From contig JBANDB010000004.1 of assembly GCA_037576215.1 (NCBI GenBank), forward strand, positions 7,068,001 through 7,132,000: 64,000 nt of DNA. Direction: 5' to 3'. Made by a program: the position numbers and the translations under genes. The notes below the pieces were generated by a model. That model was not told the DNA's origin, ran no database searches, and was given only the letters and a program-made list of their open reading frames with translations. This document shows positions 1-10,798 of this stretch, piece by piece. The stretch is from Armillaria gallica. Lineage: Eukaryota; Basidiomycota; Agaricomycetes; Agaricales; Physalacriaceae. Numbering within the stretch: position 1 is the first letter of the stretch; each line of letters opens with the position of its first letter.

Positions 1-444
1 TACCAGTGAGCCGCGCATTGCTTGTACTCGAGCCGATAGAGTCGGCGTACATGGTAGTACCCTCACCTATTTGAGTACACTCGATTTCAGGCACGACAAT
101 TGAACACATGATTGAAGTACATCAATACGTTATCCCGCTTTTATCTTCTGGTCGGAAACGATACTGAAGCAGCGCCCGGCCTTGGCATGCGAACTATGCG
201 CGGTGATGACGGAGCCTCTTCTCGTTGTGATCACATTATTAAATACGTCGCGCACAGTGGAGACTTCGTGGAGGAATGAAGAGGGTCAGTGCAGGATTAG
301 GATACATTCAGCGGCGCCACTGCTCATAATTGAATGACTCTCGAATCAATACTCCCGATCAAAGCTCTTCATTACGCTAGTGTTGTATAAAAATATCTGC
401 GCCATATAGCCTCGTGCTGATATTTGTCCAGATCTCGATGTTTA

Positions 445-1176
445 TTCATCTGTTAAGAATCAGAGTATTTTGAGTATTACACGAGATAATGAATATTCGA
501 GTAAAACCCAAGTCATGAGCGAGGATGTCCGAAAGCCGAGTTCCAACCACCAAGGGGGATCCGATATGGGTTCTAACAAGCGCTAGGCGTAACTGACAAG
601 GTTTCCGACAAGCACTAGGCGTAGTCGGGAAGCAGTTGATTGGCAAGCGCTGGGAGTAACCGATCAAAGATGCTTAAATCACACAGTTAAGTAGACGTCG
701 AACAGTATTGAAATTAGATTAAGATATACAATAGTACAGACTGTTTTTTTTTTTTTTTTTTTTGAATCCTGTTGGTATATGATGTACCTAATCCTACACG
801 CTAGCGTATGGTGGGATATTGCTACTTGTCCGTACCTAGTCCATTTTCTGATCTACATTCCTTTGCATATTAACAAACGAACTTCACTGAGTTCAGTGCG
901 AGCTACGTCGCGACCGCCTTCCCGTTTGCCTTGGCATTGGGGTGATAAGGCGGTAGATCTATCGCCTTCTCTTCTTCACTATGAGTACAGACTGTGATCA
1001 TATACTAGCAGTTTCGAGTCACTATTGTTCTACAATGTTCTACTGTATTCTGGTGTCTGTAGGAAAAATAGAGAAAGTAAGAGAAGATACGAGCGAGTCA
1101 CCTCTGAGACCGAGAAGCCCGAGTACGGGCATGTGTTGACTCATGGGCCGAGTCGGCAGGTACCTGATATCCATAA
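445..1176. mobile_element. Insertion present only in copy 1
   Basis: Sequence on both sides is contiguous in the second copy of the block (joined near 22556), so about 732 bp were gained here or lost there. The insert contains a degenerate tandem repeat (about 578-660, unit core close to CAAGCGCTAGGCGTA, three copies) and a complete poly(A) retroposon at 745-983. No coding sequence is recognisable. It lies upstream of gene A and separates it from the ancestral upstream region. Confidence 0.7.
733..995 (-). mobile_element. Small poly(A) retroposon with 12-bp target duplication
   Basis: The 12-bp sequence AGTACAGACTGT occurs at 733-744 and 984-995. Between them is a 239-bp body. Read on the minus strand, it ends in an uninterrupted run of about 19 A (745-763) directly against one duplication. 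This is the signature of target-primed reverse transcription by LINE machinery. The body has no open reading frame, and I do not recognise a parent RNA. It could be a SINE, a short 5'-truncated LINE or a retrocopy of a transcript. Confidence 0.85.
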
Positions 1177-1301
1177 CATCATCGGTGCTCCTCATGGGGT
1201 TGCCGCAAATTTTAGAGGCTATGCTGACTCCATCGTCTCTCACCTAGCCTTCACAACAGGTTTTGAACACTCCAACAGCTCTCTCCCTCCCTGGAGTACG
1301 G

Positions 1302-3727
1302 ATGCGGCTAAGTCTTATCTCGACACTGTTTGCTCTGAGTTCGTACTCAGTGGCGGCGCAAGAACTTAGACATTCTGCTAGCTGGAGGGTGAGTACTCTT
1401 TCTCTACCTGACCACGACAAATACTGATGCAAAACTAGAGCCCAAACATCGCACTGTCTACGTACGACCGCGTTAGTATTGCTGAAAATGCCCTCCAGGC
1501 AGCAATTAGCGCGCTCAATCCGACCAACGGGCAATTCAACGGTGCGTAGCATTCCGAGTTTCCTGCGCGGCAGTTCCATTGTAACTCTCCTACGATTTTA
1601 TCAGATGGTAGATATGACACCGCTGGAGAACATTACGCACAAATAGCAGAATTTGATAGGCTGATAAACCGGACGACGTACAAGGATATACTGAAACATG
1701 ATTTCACGCTTGCAGAGACGGTGAAGCCTGGATTTTTAGATGATCAGTTAGTATTCTCTCCTTCTACATTCTGTATCATTTCTGACTGGCCATGATTCAG
1801 GGTTAGTTCTATTTGCGAAGAGCGCTTCCTGGTAGCTGATTCTTGATGATAGGTGCAGGCTGGACTGTGAGGTATATCATATGTGGACAATCTTGTTTCA
1901 CTCATTTCCCATAGAAATTATGGATATGCCGCTGCTCGAGCGTACGCAGTTTATCAAGATCCAGACTTCCTCACTCTTGCCGTGACTTCGTGGACTTCTG
2001 CGAGGCGATACACAATATCTCCGGAACAAGCTGCAACAGGGACCATGGAATCGAAGAATTTCACTCTCGCATCTACATGTAACGGTAGTAAGTGCCATCA
2101 GCGAGTACAACTGATCGGTTTATGAGCGTTGGTGCACAGCAACTCTAGCCGGTGGCACCTATTTCGTGAGTCATGCATTACACGCAGATCTCACTAATTA
2201 ATCAATGGAGTAGACTATTGATCCCACCGATGGAACCCTCGACAGTTTGGCCTCTGGGTTCGTGTTCTTTTCCAAATTTTCAATTCTTGGTTAACTCTGT
2301 ACAACCAGCATGTTTCTTATGTGAGCTCCGCAAATCTTCTGTGATATGGCCTATACGATCAGCTGACTGCAACCAAGTGTTTCTGCTCTACTGGCAGAAG
2401 CGACATCCAACCAGACGTACATTGATGCTGCCGTTGAATCAGCAAATTTCATACAGTCGCATCTTCTCACTCCATCTGATACTGTATGGGGTAGTATCGA
2501 GTCAAATTCAAACCAATCTTCAAGTTGCTCAGTGTATCCGGCGATGGCACCCCACGGTTCTGGTACCTTCATTGAAGGCTTGGTCGTCCTAGCTGGGATC
2601 CCCAATAATATATCAACGGAGTCCTTGTATGTGCTATTAGAACCTCATTGTCCACATACTAAAAAGTGAATTCCGGCAGATTACGCGGTGTCATTTCTGC
2701 TGTTACAACTGATTTACTGTGGCAGGGATCGGATGGAGTATATTACCGTACGTTTCTTGAAAGTTGACCGTAAATTGATCCCACAATTCAATTTTGATGG
2801 TCAAGGTGACGACTCTGGAGGACATTACATCGTGCGGGGCCTGGCATCATTATACGAACGCAACACAACATCTTCCGATCTTCGAGAATATATCAAGGAA
2901 TACATCGGTGTTCAGGTAAGCCTTCATAAATCCACCTCTCCTGGTTTACATGACATTGTTCTTGGACATAGTATAATGCTGTCATCGAACAGGCTAGGTC
3001 CTCAAACACTAGCGCCATTTACGGGTTACCCTGGACAGGACCACCGGGCACCTCGTTCGACGGTGTTTTACAGCTCTCGGCTTTGACCGTATTGCTCGGT
3101 GCGATACAGATTGGAGATGGGCTATCATTGAACTCAAGTGCCTCGAGTGTTATCGCTACCTCAACTATGAGTGTATCACTGCCACCACAGTTGACGTCAA
3201 CTCGGCCAGCTGTAGCATCATCAGCAAAGAAGGACTCGGCCGGAATTATAGCTGGTAGTGTCATTGGCGGAATAGTGCTTCTCGCCGCTCTGATAGTGGG
3301 CACCCTGTTCTTACGCAAACTACGTCGTCAGAGGAACAATAGCCCTTTGGTTGTGGACGGGAGTTCGCAAATGCTAACACCGTTCTTGGCTACACAAAAT
3401 ATGGCCTCTTCAGGGATATTAGGAGAGCAGCATTTGAGAAACCAGATGAAATCTGCTCGATACTCTGGCGTCGTAATGGGAGGAGAGGCTTCCTCTTCAG
3501 GGGCCGCAAATAACGGTTCGTTGGGGGTCGTAGGAGTAAATGTACGCACTGATCCGACGACTTCACCAGGCAATCAGGTTGCAAGCCCTGAAATTTCACC
3601 ACCCGGAAATAGAGGAGAGTATGAACTTACGGAGGAGCTACTGAGATCATTCAACAACTGGATATCGCGGGGTCGATGGAACGCAGAGGAGCTGCCGCCG
3701 GATTATCATGAAGGATATGCTACGTGA
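1302..3727 (+). CDS. GH76-like membrane-anchored protein A, 11 exons, intact
   Basis: Proposed exons: 1302-1388, 1439-1541, 1605-1750, 1853-1866, 1915-2087, 2140-2165, 2214-2257, 2378-2626, 2680-2747, 2806-2915 and 2972-3727, giving 591 codons. All junctions are GT-AG and phases agree. Residues 1-19 form a signal peptide. The ectodomain carries family blocks such as NYGYAAARAY, TLAGGTY, SNQTY and GGHYIVRGL, and ends in a Ser/Thr-rich stalk. One membrane helix spans about 430-454, followed by RKLRR and a cytoplasmic tail ending in LPPDY (581-585). GH76 enzymes hydrolyse alpha-1,6-mannan, and the fungal Dcw1/Dfg5 branch handles GPI anchors at the cell wall. The family's usual adjacent Asp pair is not seen where expected (GLN there), so catalysis is uncertain. 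The start was chosen by the signal peptide and by homology to copies B and C. The small fourth exon (14 nt) is conserved in all copies checked. Confidence 0.85.
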
Positions 3728-4759
3728 CAAGGACAGCATGTCTCGAGGTGGGACAGTATATAATGCAATTGTTGCCACGGTTTCTCCGTAATGACTTCGA
3801 CGTTATCTTGGACCTTTCCTTCGCACGTAGCGTCTTCAAAGTAGAGTGTCTTGATATCCTTGCTCGACCCTCGTCTGTGTGTCGACTGTATACTCACCAA
3901 GAGCATATATAACCCTTCTCCCCCTTCATTGTACATTTTGGCCTGTGTTTCTTCGTTGATGGCATGCCATTCACTCACACTGTTTTGCAAGAAATATGTC
4001 AACGCTCTGAGATCTCTCCAATTTGATCTTAGGGAGATGATCGTGCCAAAGGAAGACCACAGCTTGGATATAGACGTGCTTATCTGCCACATTATTTCAG
4101 GATCCGTACAGGAAAAGATTTCCGAATGTCGAAGAACTTCGAGAAGAAGAGAGATCTCAAACAATTCACTATGCTTCGACTAGGACTCGAACCATGGTAA
4201 CAGCAGATTTAACGGTCTGCATCACGAAGCTATGGCTTTTCGTACGGTGTTCGTGAATGAAGGGGGATGGGTCGGCACCAGTCACAATTCGTGTGATACA
4301 TCTGAATTACAGCTGTTTGCACACAGCTTGACAGTAGTGGGTGTTTTGCGCGAGAGAAGAGAGTGATCTGGACTTCGTCATAAGCAGCAGTTTAAGGGCT
4401 TGATGACGCGTTTATGGGTGACTTATGGCCATTTTGTGCGCTTGAAGTCCCCAAAACACGGTTTATGACGAAGTCCGAGTTTCTTTTCATCATCCGCGAA
4501 AGCCCCCCTGACTGTCGAGCTGTATGCAAACAGCTGTAATGAATACAAGGGTCCGGGGTATACAGAGGCGACAAGGTTTCAGTTACAGTGGCTCGCTTGC
4601 CGATAGTACCGCGTCAGAATGGGGACACTTAGAACTTGAGAATCATAAAAGTTGTATTTGCCACAACGGATCGATGTCATGAAATTGAAACTGAGGTATC
4701 GAGGATTATGACTGTGAGATCGAATTAGAGTATGGCCTTTTCTAATGCCACAAGTAGCA
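3728..4759. other. Intergenic region with a tRNA-like sequence
   Basis: No gene can be supported here. Open frames exist on both strands (3706-4164 minus, 3851-4183 plus) but they are antisense to each other and show no known motif. Part of 4020-4250 resembles 17560-17780 and 25960-26150, so it belongs to the repeated block. A tRNA-like sequence lies at about 4173-4245 on the minus strand, with a B-box match (GGTTCGAGTCC) and an A-box-like stretch, but its stems do not pair well. Confidence 0.5.
4173..4245 (-). repeat. tRNA-like sequence, probably a relic
   Basis: The minus strand contains GGTTCGAGTCC, a perfect internal B box of polymerase III genes. About 25 nt upstream is a possible anticodon hairpin (GCAGA / TCTGC around a seven-base loop), and before that an A-box-like run. 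The T-stem and acceptor stem pair poorly, so a functional tRNA gene is unlikely. Related sequences lie at about 17744 and 26047. Confidence 0.4.
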
Positions 4760-6066
4760 GACGTTCTACGCAGCATGTATGGAAGCAAATGTCCTAAACC
4801 AGCAAGGAGCATGTATTCGCTTACAGCTGAACAATCTTGACCGTCCTAAACCTCTACCTAATGGTGATTCTCTGAAGGTCTTCACCATATTTGAAGGCGG
4901 TCCGGTTATTGAGCGTGTTCATGCAGACCTCACGAACACGGACTTCGTCAGTAGGGTTAGGCAGCTGGGGAAGACAACTGTGATCAGCGTTTCGCAACCG
5001 CCATGCTCCTCCCAGCGCGAGACCATGGCACGGTCATCTTTTGCTAGTAAAGATCGGTGGAAAGGACGAGAGAGAGTAGAGCTCCAGTGATTTTAGCTTT
5101 GACGCGTGATGCGTCGTTCTGGGAGTGGATGAGGCTGGAGCTCGGCATTGCGCAGGCGCCATTGATCCAGCTGAAGGAATGTGTGGATATGCGGGTGGGG
5201 CAGAGCGAGGCAGTGAACAGGGTGATGGAGCACGCGCAGACGGTGAGAATGGTGGGTGGGGTGAAGACGACTTGGAAGCAATGATCGTGCTGGTTATCAC
5301 CTACGTCGTCAAGGTAGGCGCACTCGTCTGTCTTCCAGTTGTAGACAAGCGCCTTGGAGGTGTCGTTGTCGAGTGCTATGACGTCACCAGTGACGCTGAC
5401 TGGGCAGAGGTCTGTATCGACGGAACAGATTCGTGCCGGAACCGTTACCATTCAGGCACAGAAGCATCATTCTCTGTGACGTATTTGCGTCAGAGATAGT
5501 TGATAAGAGTGACAATAACACTGCGACACTCGTTTTAGACTCTGCATCTGTGTTTAGGTTCTCAGTGAATACCGTGCCTTTCGCAGACCATTCAGAGCAC
5601 TTCTGCTGTCGGTTGATATACCAGATAGTCAGCACCGGCCAGATCCACTTGAATACGGTTAGGAGCCATCTGTATTGTCGTCCTGGTATGAAGTTTATTT
5701 TGGAAATGAGCGATCTGATAAAAGTCGTCTTGCTTTTTGTGGATAGAGGTGAGCCTGCGAGCCAATGGGACGCGGTAGGCATGATGAGTGCGATATCGAA
5801 ATCTGTAATACGTCATTGAGGGGATAAGCATAGTCGTTAGCGAGAATGTCGAGCAAGAATATGTTCGTCGACACTATGTGGCCTTGTGAGGGCGTGGAAC
5901 CGTTTGCATGTCTGTGGCTTTTAGGGACTGGCATTGTGGACTTAAGAGAGATTCTCGCCTGTCAGAGAAGAAGAGTGTCGGAAAAGGAGAGAAAGAGGAT
6001 GGTATACATCAACACATCGTCATAGAACTGCTCAAGTCATGGACGTCTGGACATTCGAGTCCAAAA
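4760..6066 (-). pseudogene. Decayed F-box/WD-like gene F1
   Basis: Read on the minus strand, fragments in several frames follow the order of a common mushroom F-box family. First comes a degraded F-box near 6050-5960, then PGRQYRWLLTVF and WPVLTIW near 5700-5600, then SEWSAKG, then VYNWKTDECAYLDD and VVFTPPTILTVCA near 5330-5240, and last a NELNNWT-type region near 4900. F-box proteins normally link targets to SCF ubiquitin ligases. Two longer open pieces remain (5384-5782 and 5044-5451), but the F-box region has a TGA (5962-5964) and frameshifts, so a full protein cannot be read. It lies between GH76-like genes A and C. Confidence 0.65.
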
Positions 6067-6837
6067 AGAGTTACGACCCGATTAAGCCGATGACACGGAA
6101 CTATTTGGAACTATTTCCCACGCCTTCCTTCCCTTCCCGAAGAACGAAACGTTCAATATTATGAAAGTTACGTTTTACCCTTTCGTGACGTGGAACACCG
6201 TCACTGTAGGCTTTCTCTCGACTCTTTACATGAAGAATCAGCTGCCTAACCCTTTATTCATAAGGGAGGCATCGTGCTATGAGACGGGGACCACTTCACT
6301 GAAATCTACAGGTCAAGACATCGAGGACGGCCATCGACTCTGTATCGCATTCGTTCAAAACTCTCCTCAACCTCAAAGTGTATTGTGGAGCATCATCATC
6401 TCCTCCTATCTCTCGGACCTGTCCACTTCATCTCAGATTTTCACACTGGAATGCAACATCGAGCATCAGGGGACTCGGAAGGGAATCAGGCCCTAGTGTA
6501 ATTTTGTCGGGCCATATGGAATGGATGGTTTCGAAAATGTACGTCCAACTCTTATTGCCCACCTGACATAGTATCAGTTGATTATTGATTGCAGATCACC
6601 AGTCGCACTGAGTAGAAGGCAGTTGTTATATACCACACACCGTCGACATTAGAATTCTGGGGTTCACTTTGTATCATCGCAGTATGCAGTAAATCAATGC
6701 TTTAATCATCGACCCAGAGCCCAGTTGTTCCTCGCTCATGAATAATGTATCAGAACCAAATCATTGTAATAGATGGTACTTGCAGGGGAGCGTCAGGGCC
6801 TTCAGGTATCAAATCTCTGTAAACATAACAACACTTT
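6067..6837. other. Repeated intergenic segment
   Basis: No gene is seen. Blocks of this stretch recur after the other F-box copies (about 10850-11260 and 11900-12300, 20880-21300, 34010-34440, 60840-61470). A recognisable part is the pyrimidine-rich run with TCATCATCTCCTCCTATCTC near 6390. It probably holds the 5' side of F1 and the 3' flank of gene C. Whether any of it is transcribed cannot be seen. Confidence 0.5.
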
Positions 6838-9215
6838 TCATGGAGTATGTCCTTCGGAATACTCAGGTGGTAACTCGTCATCCAGGTCATTCCATCTGCC
6901 CAGAAAGCAGCCGTTGATTGAGCAACCTCAACAGCTCCTCCGTAGGCATATCCTCTCTTCTCTCGGTGTGAAGCAGAATTGGAGGACTTACATCAGCCTC
7001 AAGTGGAGTCGTCGACTCAGTCTGTACATCCATCCTTGTCACGTCTGTCTCTACAGCCCCTGGAGATGCAGAGGACTGTCCTCTACTCACTTCAACGGGG
7101 TATCTAGCATTTTTCGTCCGATTTATATGGTGCTCTCCTAATATCTCTGGAACTGATGTAGCCATGAAAGGAGCGAGTATTCGTGAGTAGCCCTCCTCCA
7201 CAACAAGGGGACTGTCGTTCCCTTGACGATGTCGTCTGCGATAGAGAAGGACGCACACAGTGGTGAGCACAAGAGCTGTCAATCCGCCCACAACACCGCC
7301 GACTATCGCTCCTGTCGGGTTCTTCTTTGATGACAACGGAGATGTGGTCGCAGTCACTGTAGGGGTACGAGTCGAGGTGGGACTATCACTCGATTTTGAC
7401 GATGGCTCATCGTCTACAAGCTGTATTGCATTAAGCAACGTGGTCACAGCTACGGTCTGGTTAAAGCTGGAGAACGAGGTGCTTGGTGGTCCTGTCCAGG
7501 GTAACCCGTAAATGTTGCTTCCACCTGAAGTGGCCTTTTCGATGACAGCATTGTACTTTCGAGTAAAATAAGCCATATGTACCAGGAGGTGTTATTTTTG
7601 CGAAGGCTCACCTGCACACCAATGTATTCCTTGATATATTCCCGCAGATCGGAGGAAGCTGTGTTGCGCTCATACAAGGCCGCCAGGGCCTGTACGATGT
7701 GATGTGTCCTCCAATATCCGTAGCTTCATCGTCAAACAACAATGATGATTTCATGAAATAAATTTACAGAAACAACACATACTTCCAATGACGCCATCCA
7801 ATCCCTGCCATAGGGTATCGGTTGCAACGGCAATAACGGTACTGCGCAATCTAGCAGAAACACTGTTCAGTATATGGACAGCTAGGGTATGTGAGCACAT
7901 ACAGGGCCTCAGTTGATGTATTGCGCGTGATAGAGGCCAGGATGGCCAGTCCTTCAATGAAAATCCCAGAGTTGTACGGGAACACCGTTGAATTTACTGA
8001 GCAAGATTCATTTGACCTTGAGGACACAGAATCCAGTACAATATTAGATGGATCGAGGAGATGCGACTGTATAAAATTCGCTGACTCAATGGCGGCATCG
8101 AGGTATGTCTGGTTGAACGTTGCTTCTGCCAATAGAGCCGAAACCCTTGTCGCAGTAACTAAGTGTATAGGCTTTATCAGTTAAGAATACGGTGCTCACA
8201 CAAGGAAAAGGCTTGTTGTACAGAGTTAAGCATGAACTGAATGGAAGGAAAAGAACACGAACCCCGATGCCATGCCGCTGAGGTTCGGGTCGTTGAAAGA
8301 CGTGCTCTAGTCAATCGATTATTGAAAGAAACAGAGATGTAAATCATGACTCACCCAATAGGTGCCGCCGGCCAGAGTTGCTGTCGACTGAGATCATATC
8401 GTGGATCAGCCATGGCCATGAATACCACTCACCGCCTTGACACGATAATGAAAGATTGAATTGCTTACCATCCACAGTGCCTGTCTCAGCTTGTTCCTTG
8501 GATATTGTGGCTTGCTTCGCAGTAGTCCACGCTGTCACGGCGAGATCAAGGAAGTCTGGGTCCTGATAAGCGGCGTAAGCCCGAGCAGCAGCGTATCCAT
8601 AGTCCCTGTGGTAGATGAACAACACAATAATATCAGCATACAATGTAACTCACAGCTCGTAGTTTGGCTATCATCAAGAATGGCTTGATCAGTTATTCGA
8701 AAAGCACAGAAACACAACTAACACTGAATCAATGTCGATCAGGCGCGATACAGGGGGTGTAATGAGAGCATACTGACAGTGCGCTCACAAATAGAGGACT
8801 GACAGCCTCTTGTAGGATGAAACACTGTTTCAAGGATTGCTTGTACCTGATTTGGTTAGTCAACCTATCAAATTCTGCCATTTGCCCGTAAAGCCTGGCA
8901 AAGGGTGTCGTATGCGGAATCTGAGGATACTTAAATGGACGTTCGATGCTGGAAATAGACTGAATGAAAGGTACCGTTGAATTGTCCGTTAGATTGAAGC
9001 CTGCTATCTGCCTTCTCGAGAGCAGCAATGGTAATGGCGATGCGCTCATCCTTAGACGAAGTGATATTAGGGTTCTAGCTCTTATATAAGCACTTGTCGT
9101 CGTTAATTAGTGAAGCGGTACTTACTTTCCAGAAAGTTGATGGTGTGAGGCTCTGTGCAGCACCCGATGCTATACAAGGCACCAACAGCATCCATACAAG
9201 AAGGAGAGGCCGCAT
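6838..9215 (-). pseudogene. GH76-like gene C, three frame-changing indels
   Basis: The exon plan is the same as genes A and B, on the minus strand. Exon 1 is 9215-9126, giving a signal peptide starting MRPLLLVWML, with a GTAAGT donor. Exon 2 is 9074-8975, and the last exon begins near 7533. Three indels break it when compared with the paralogues. There is one extra base in exon 3 (8899-8930), two extra bases in the GGHYIV motif (about 7695-7708), and one extra G at 6899-6901. The last stops translation at 6887 and throws the conserved LPPEY tail out of frame (ancestral stop at 6838). The membrane helix and stalk are still readable. Unless the assembly is wrong at these places, no full-length protein can be made. 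Confidence 0.8.
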
Positions 9216-9459
9216 TTCTTCAGTGTCTCTGTCTTTGACGATATGGTGAGCAAAGAAGAGCACGTCGGCAAGAAGAAGGGAGTCGAGGCAGAAAATCGAA
9301 GGTCGTGCTCCTAGGCCTTTGCTGCAACAAACAGGTGCACTTTCTATCCTTCCATGCGTACTCATCTACTTCGAGGGGGATTCGAACCATCATAGTAGAC
9401 GTTCATCTCTGTACGTCACGAGGGGAGATACTTGCAAGTACTATCCTCACTCAACTAGC
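9216..9459. other. Short intergenic gap with B-box sequence
   Basis: Upstream of gene C. At about 9365-9375 the plus strand reads GGGGGATTCGAACC, the complement of a polymerase III B box, as in the tRNA-like repeats elsewhere in the window. No complete tRNA fold is evident. Confidence 0.35.
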
Positions 9460-10798
9460 ACAGATGATGTAAACCAAGAAGGTGCATATATTCGGACTAC
9501 AGCTGAACAATGGTAATCTCCCCAAACGCCGATCCACGGTGATCCTCCCAAGGTATCCGTCATGATCGAACGCGGTCCAGTTATAAGTTATTGGGGCTGT
9601 TCATGCAGACATTGCGAGCCCGGACTTTGTCGATGGAGTTGTGAGGACTGGGGAAATAGCTACGATAGGCATAAGTTCGCAGCCGTTGCGCTCCTCCGAG
9701 TGCAAGACCATGGCGCGATCGTGGGGACGGATACATGCGGCCGTGACCCGGTTGCCAAGGATGACGCTGGTGCATCGAAGAGCTCCACATCGCGACGATA
9801 TTTTGGAGACAAGGGCTGGGGGACAGGGAGATGGAGTAAAGTTCGAGCTAGCTTGTCTTGATGCCCAGGGGTTGTCGCTCTGGGAGCAGATGAGAATGGA
9901 AGTCGGTGTCGCGCTGGTGCCGTGACTCAACTCAGCTAAAGGTAGATGTGGCGATGCGGGTGAAGCCGGAGGTGTAAAGTGTGATGGAGCGAGCAAGGAG
10001 GACGAGGATGATAGGCGGGGTGAACACGACCTGGAGGCAATGATTGTGCTGGTTGTCCCCAACGTCGTCGAGGTGGGAGTGCTCTCCAGTCTTCCAATTG
10101 TAGATCAACGTCTTCGAGATGTCGTCCCTGAGGGCTTCGGTTTCAACGGAACAGAATTCGTGCGGGGTCCTGTTGCCGCCCAGACGCAGGAGCACGATTC
10201 GCTGTGACCTACGTATATCAACAATCGTTCACACTGCATCATGGGAGTTACGGGTACTCACAATGTCACGGCGATGCTCGCTTCCGACTCTGATTCCGTT
10301 TGCAGATTCACCCCAGTAAATGTCGCGCCTGTCGGAAACCATTCAGAGCACTTCTACTCCCGGGTGATATCCCAGACCATCAGCACCAACCAGATCTCCA
10401 TGGATACGGTCAGCACCCATTTGCATTGTCGTCCTGGTACGAATTTAATTTGGGAAACGGGCGATCCGATAATAGTCGTCTCAATATTCGGGGTTAGAGG
10501 AGTCTGCGAGCCAACGGGTTGCTAATTCATAAGCGTAACACGGGCAATACTCGAGACCTATATCATCGATGGGGAAAGGATAGTTATTGGCGAGGATGTC
10601 AAGCTTGAATGCGTTTGTCCATACTATGTGTAGTCTTGTGAGTGCGCTGAACCTTTTGCATGTCTGTAAAAATCAGCAACCTGAGTCGTGGACTTGAGAG
10701 ATGTTCACCTGTCAGAGGAGAAGAATGTCGGGAACGGAGAGAAATGTGGTGATATAGCTCAATACATCGTCAGTGAGGCTGTGGAACCTACTGCTCAT
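9460..10798 (-). pseudogene. Decayed F-box/WD-like gene F2 (best preserved F-box)
   Basis: The minus strand from ATG at 10798-10796 reads MSSRFHSLTDDVLSYITTFL followed by SVPDILLL and then TGA (10714-10712). After a probable intron (GTGAAC donor) comes TCKRFSALTRLHIVW. Together these form a textbook F-box. Later fragments include WLADSSNPEY, KWVLTVSMEIW, LIYNWKTGEHSHLDD, VVFTPPIILVLLARSITLY, GNRVTAACIRPHDRAM and a degraded C-terminus near 9500. At least three stops or frameshifts interrupt it. The TGA at the end of exon 1 sits where an Arg is expected (CGA to TGA) and is shared with F1 and F4. It lies between GH76-like genes C and D. Confidence 0.7.

Larger units (their letters stand above)
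1..3790. repeat. Segmental duplication, copy 1 (gene A block)
   Basis: This stretch matches 22070-25140 along nearly its whole length, including the upstream region, all exons and introns of the GH76-like gene and about 60 bp after its stop. The match is broken only by small indels and by 445-1176, which is present here and absent from the other copy. Because introns match almost as well as exons, the duplication is recent and was a DNA event. Similarity fades after about 3790. Confidence 0.9.

Noticed and set aside
1025..1369. 114-codon plus-strand open frame overlapping the start of gene A
   Set aside because: It reads exon 1 of gene A in the wrong frame and starts in the non-conserved insert. 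The second copy supports the signal-peptide frame from 1302.
2748..2764. A 16-nt intron in gene A
   Set aside because: An early splice choice gave an impossibly short intron. The acceptor at 2805 gives a 58-nt intron with matching phase in all copies.
3706..4164. 152-codon minus-strand frame after gene A
   Set aside because: It is antisense to an equally long plus-strand frame, shows no motif and is not kept in the related flanks.
9601..10062. 153-codon minus-strand frame in F2
   Set aside because: Only the lower part follows the F-box family. The upper part is a shifted reading of the YNWKTG region, so it is a piece of a pseudogene.
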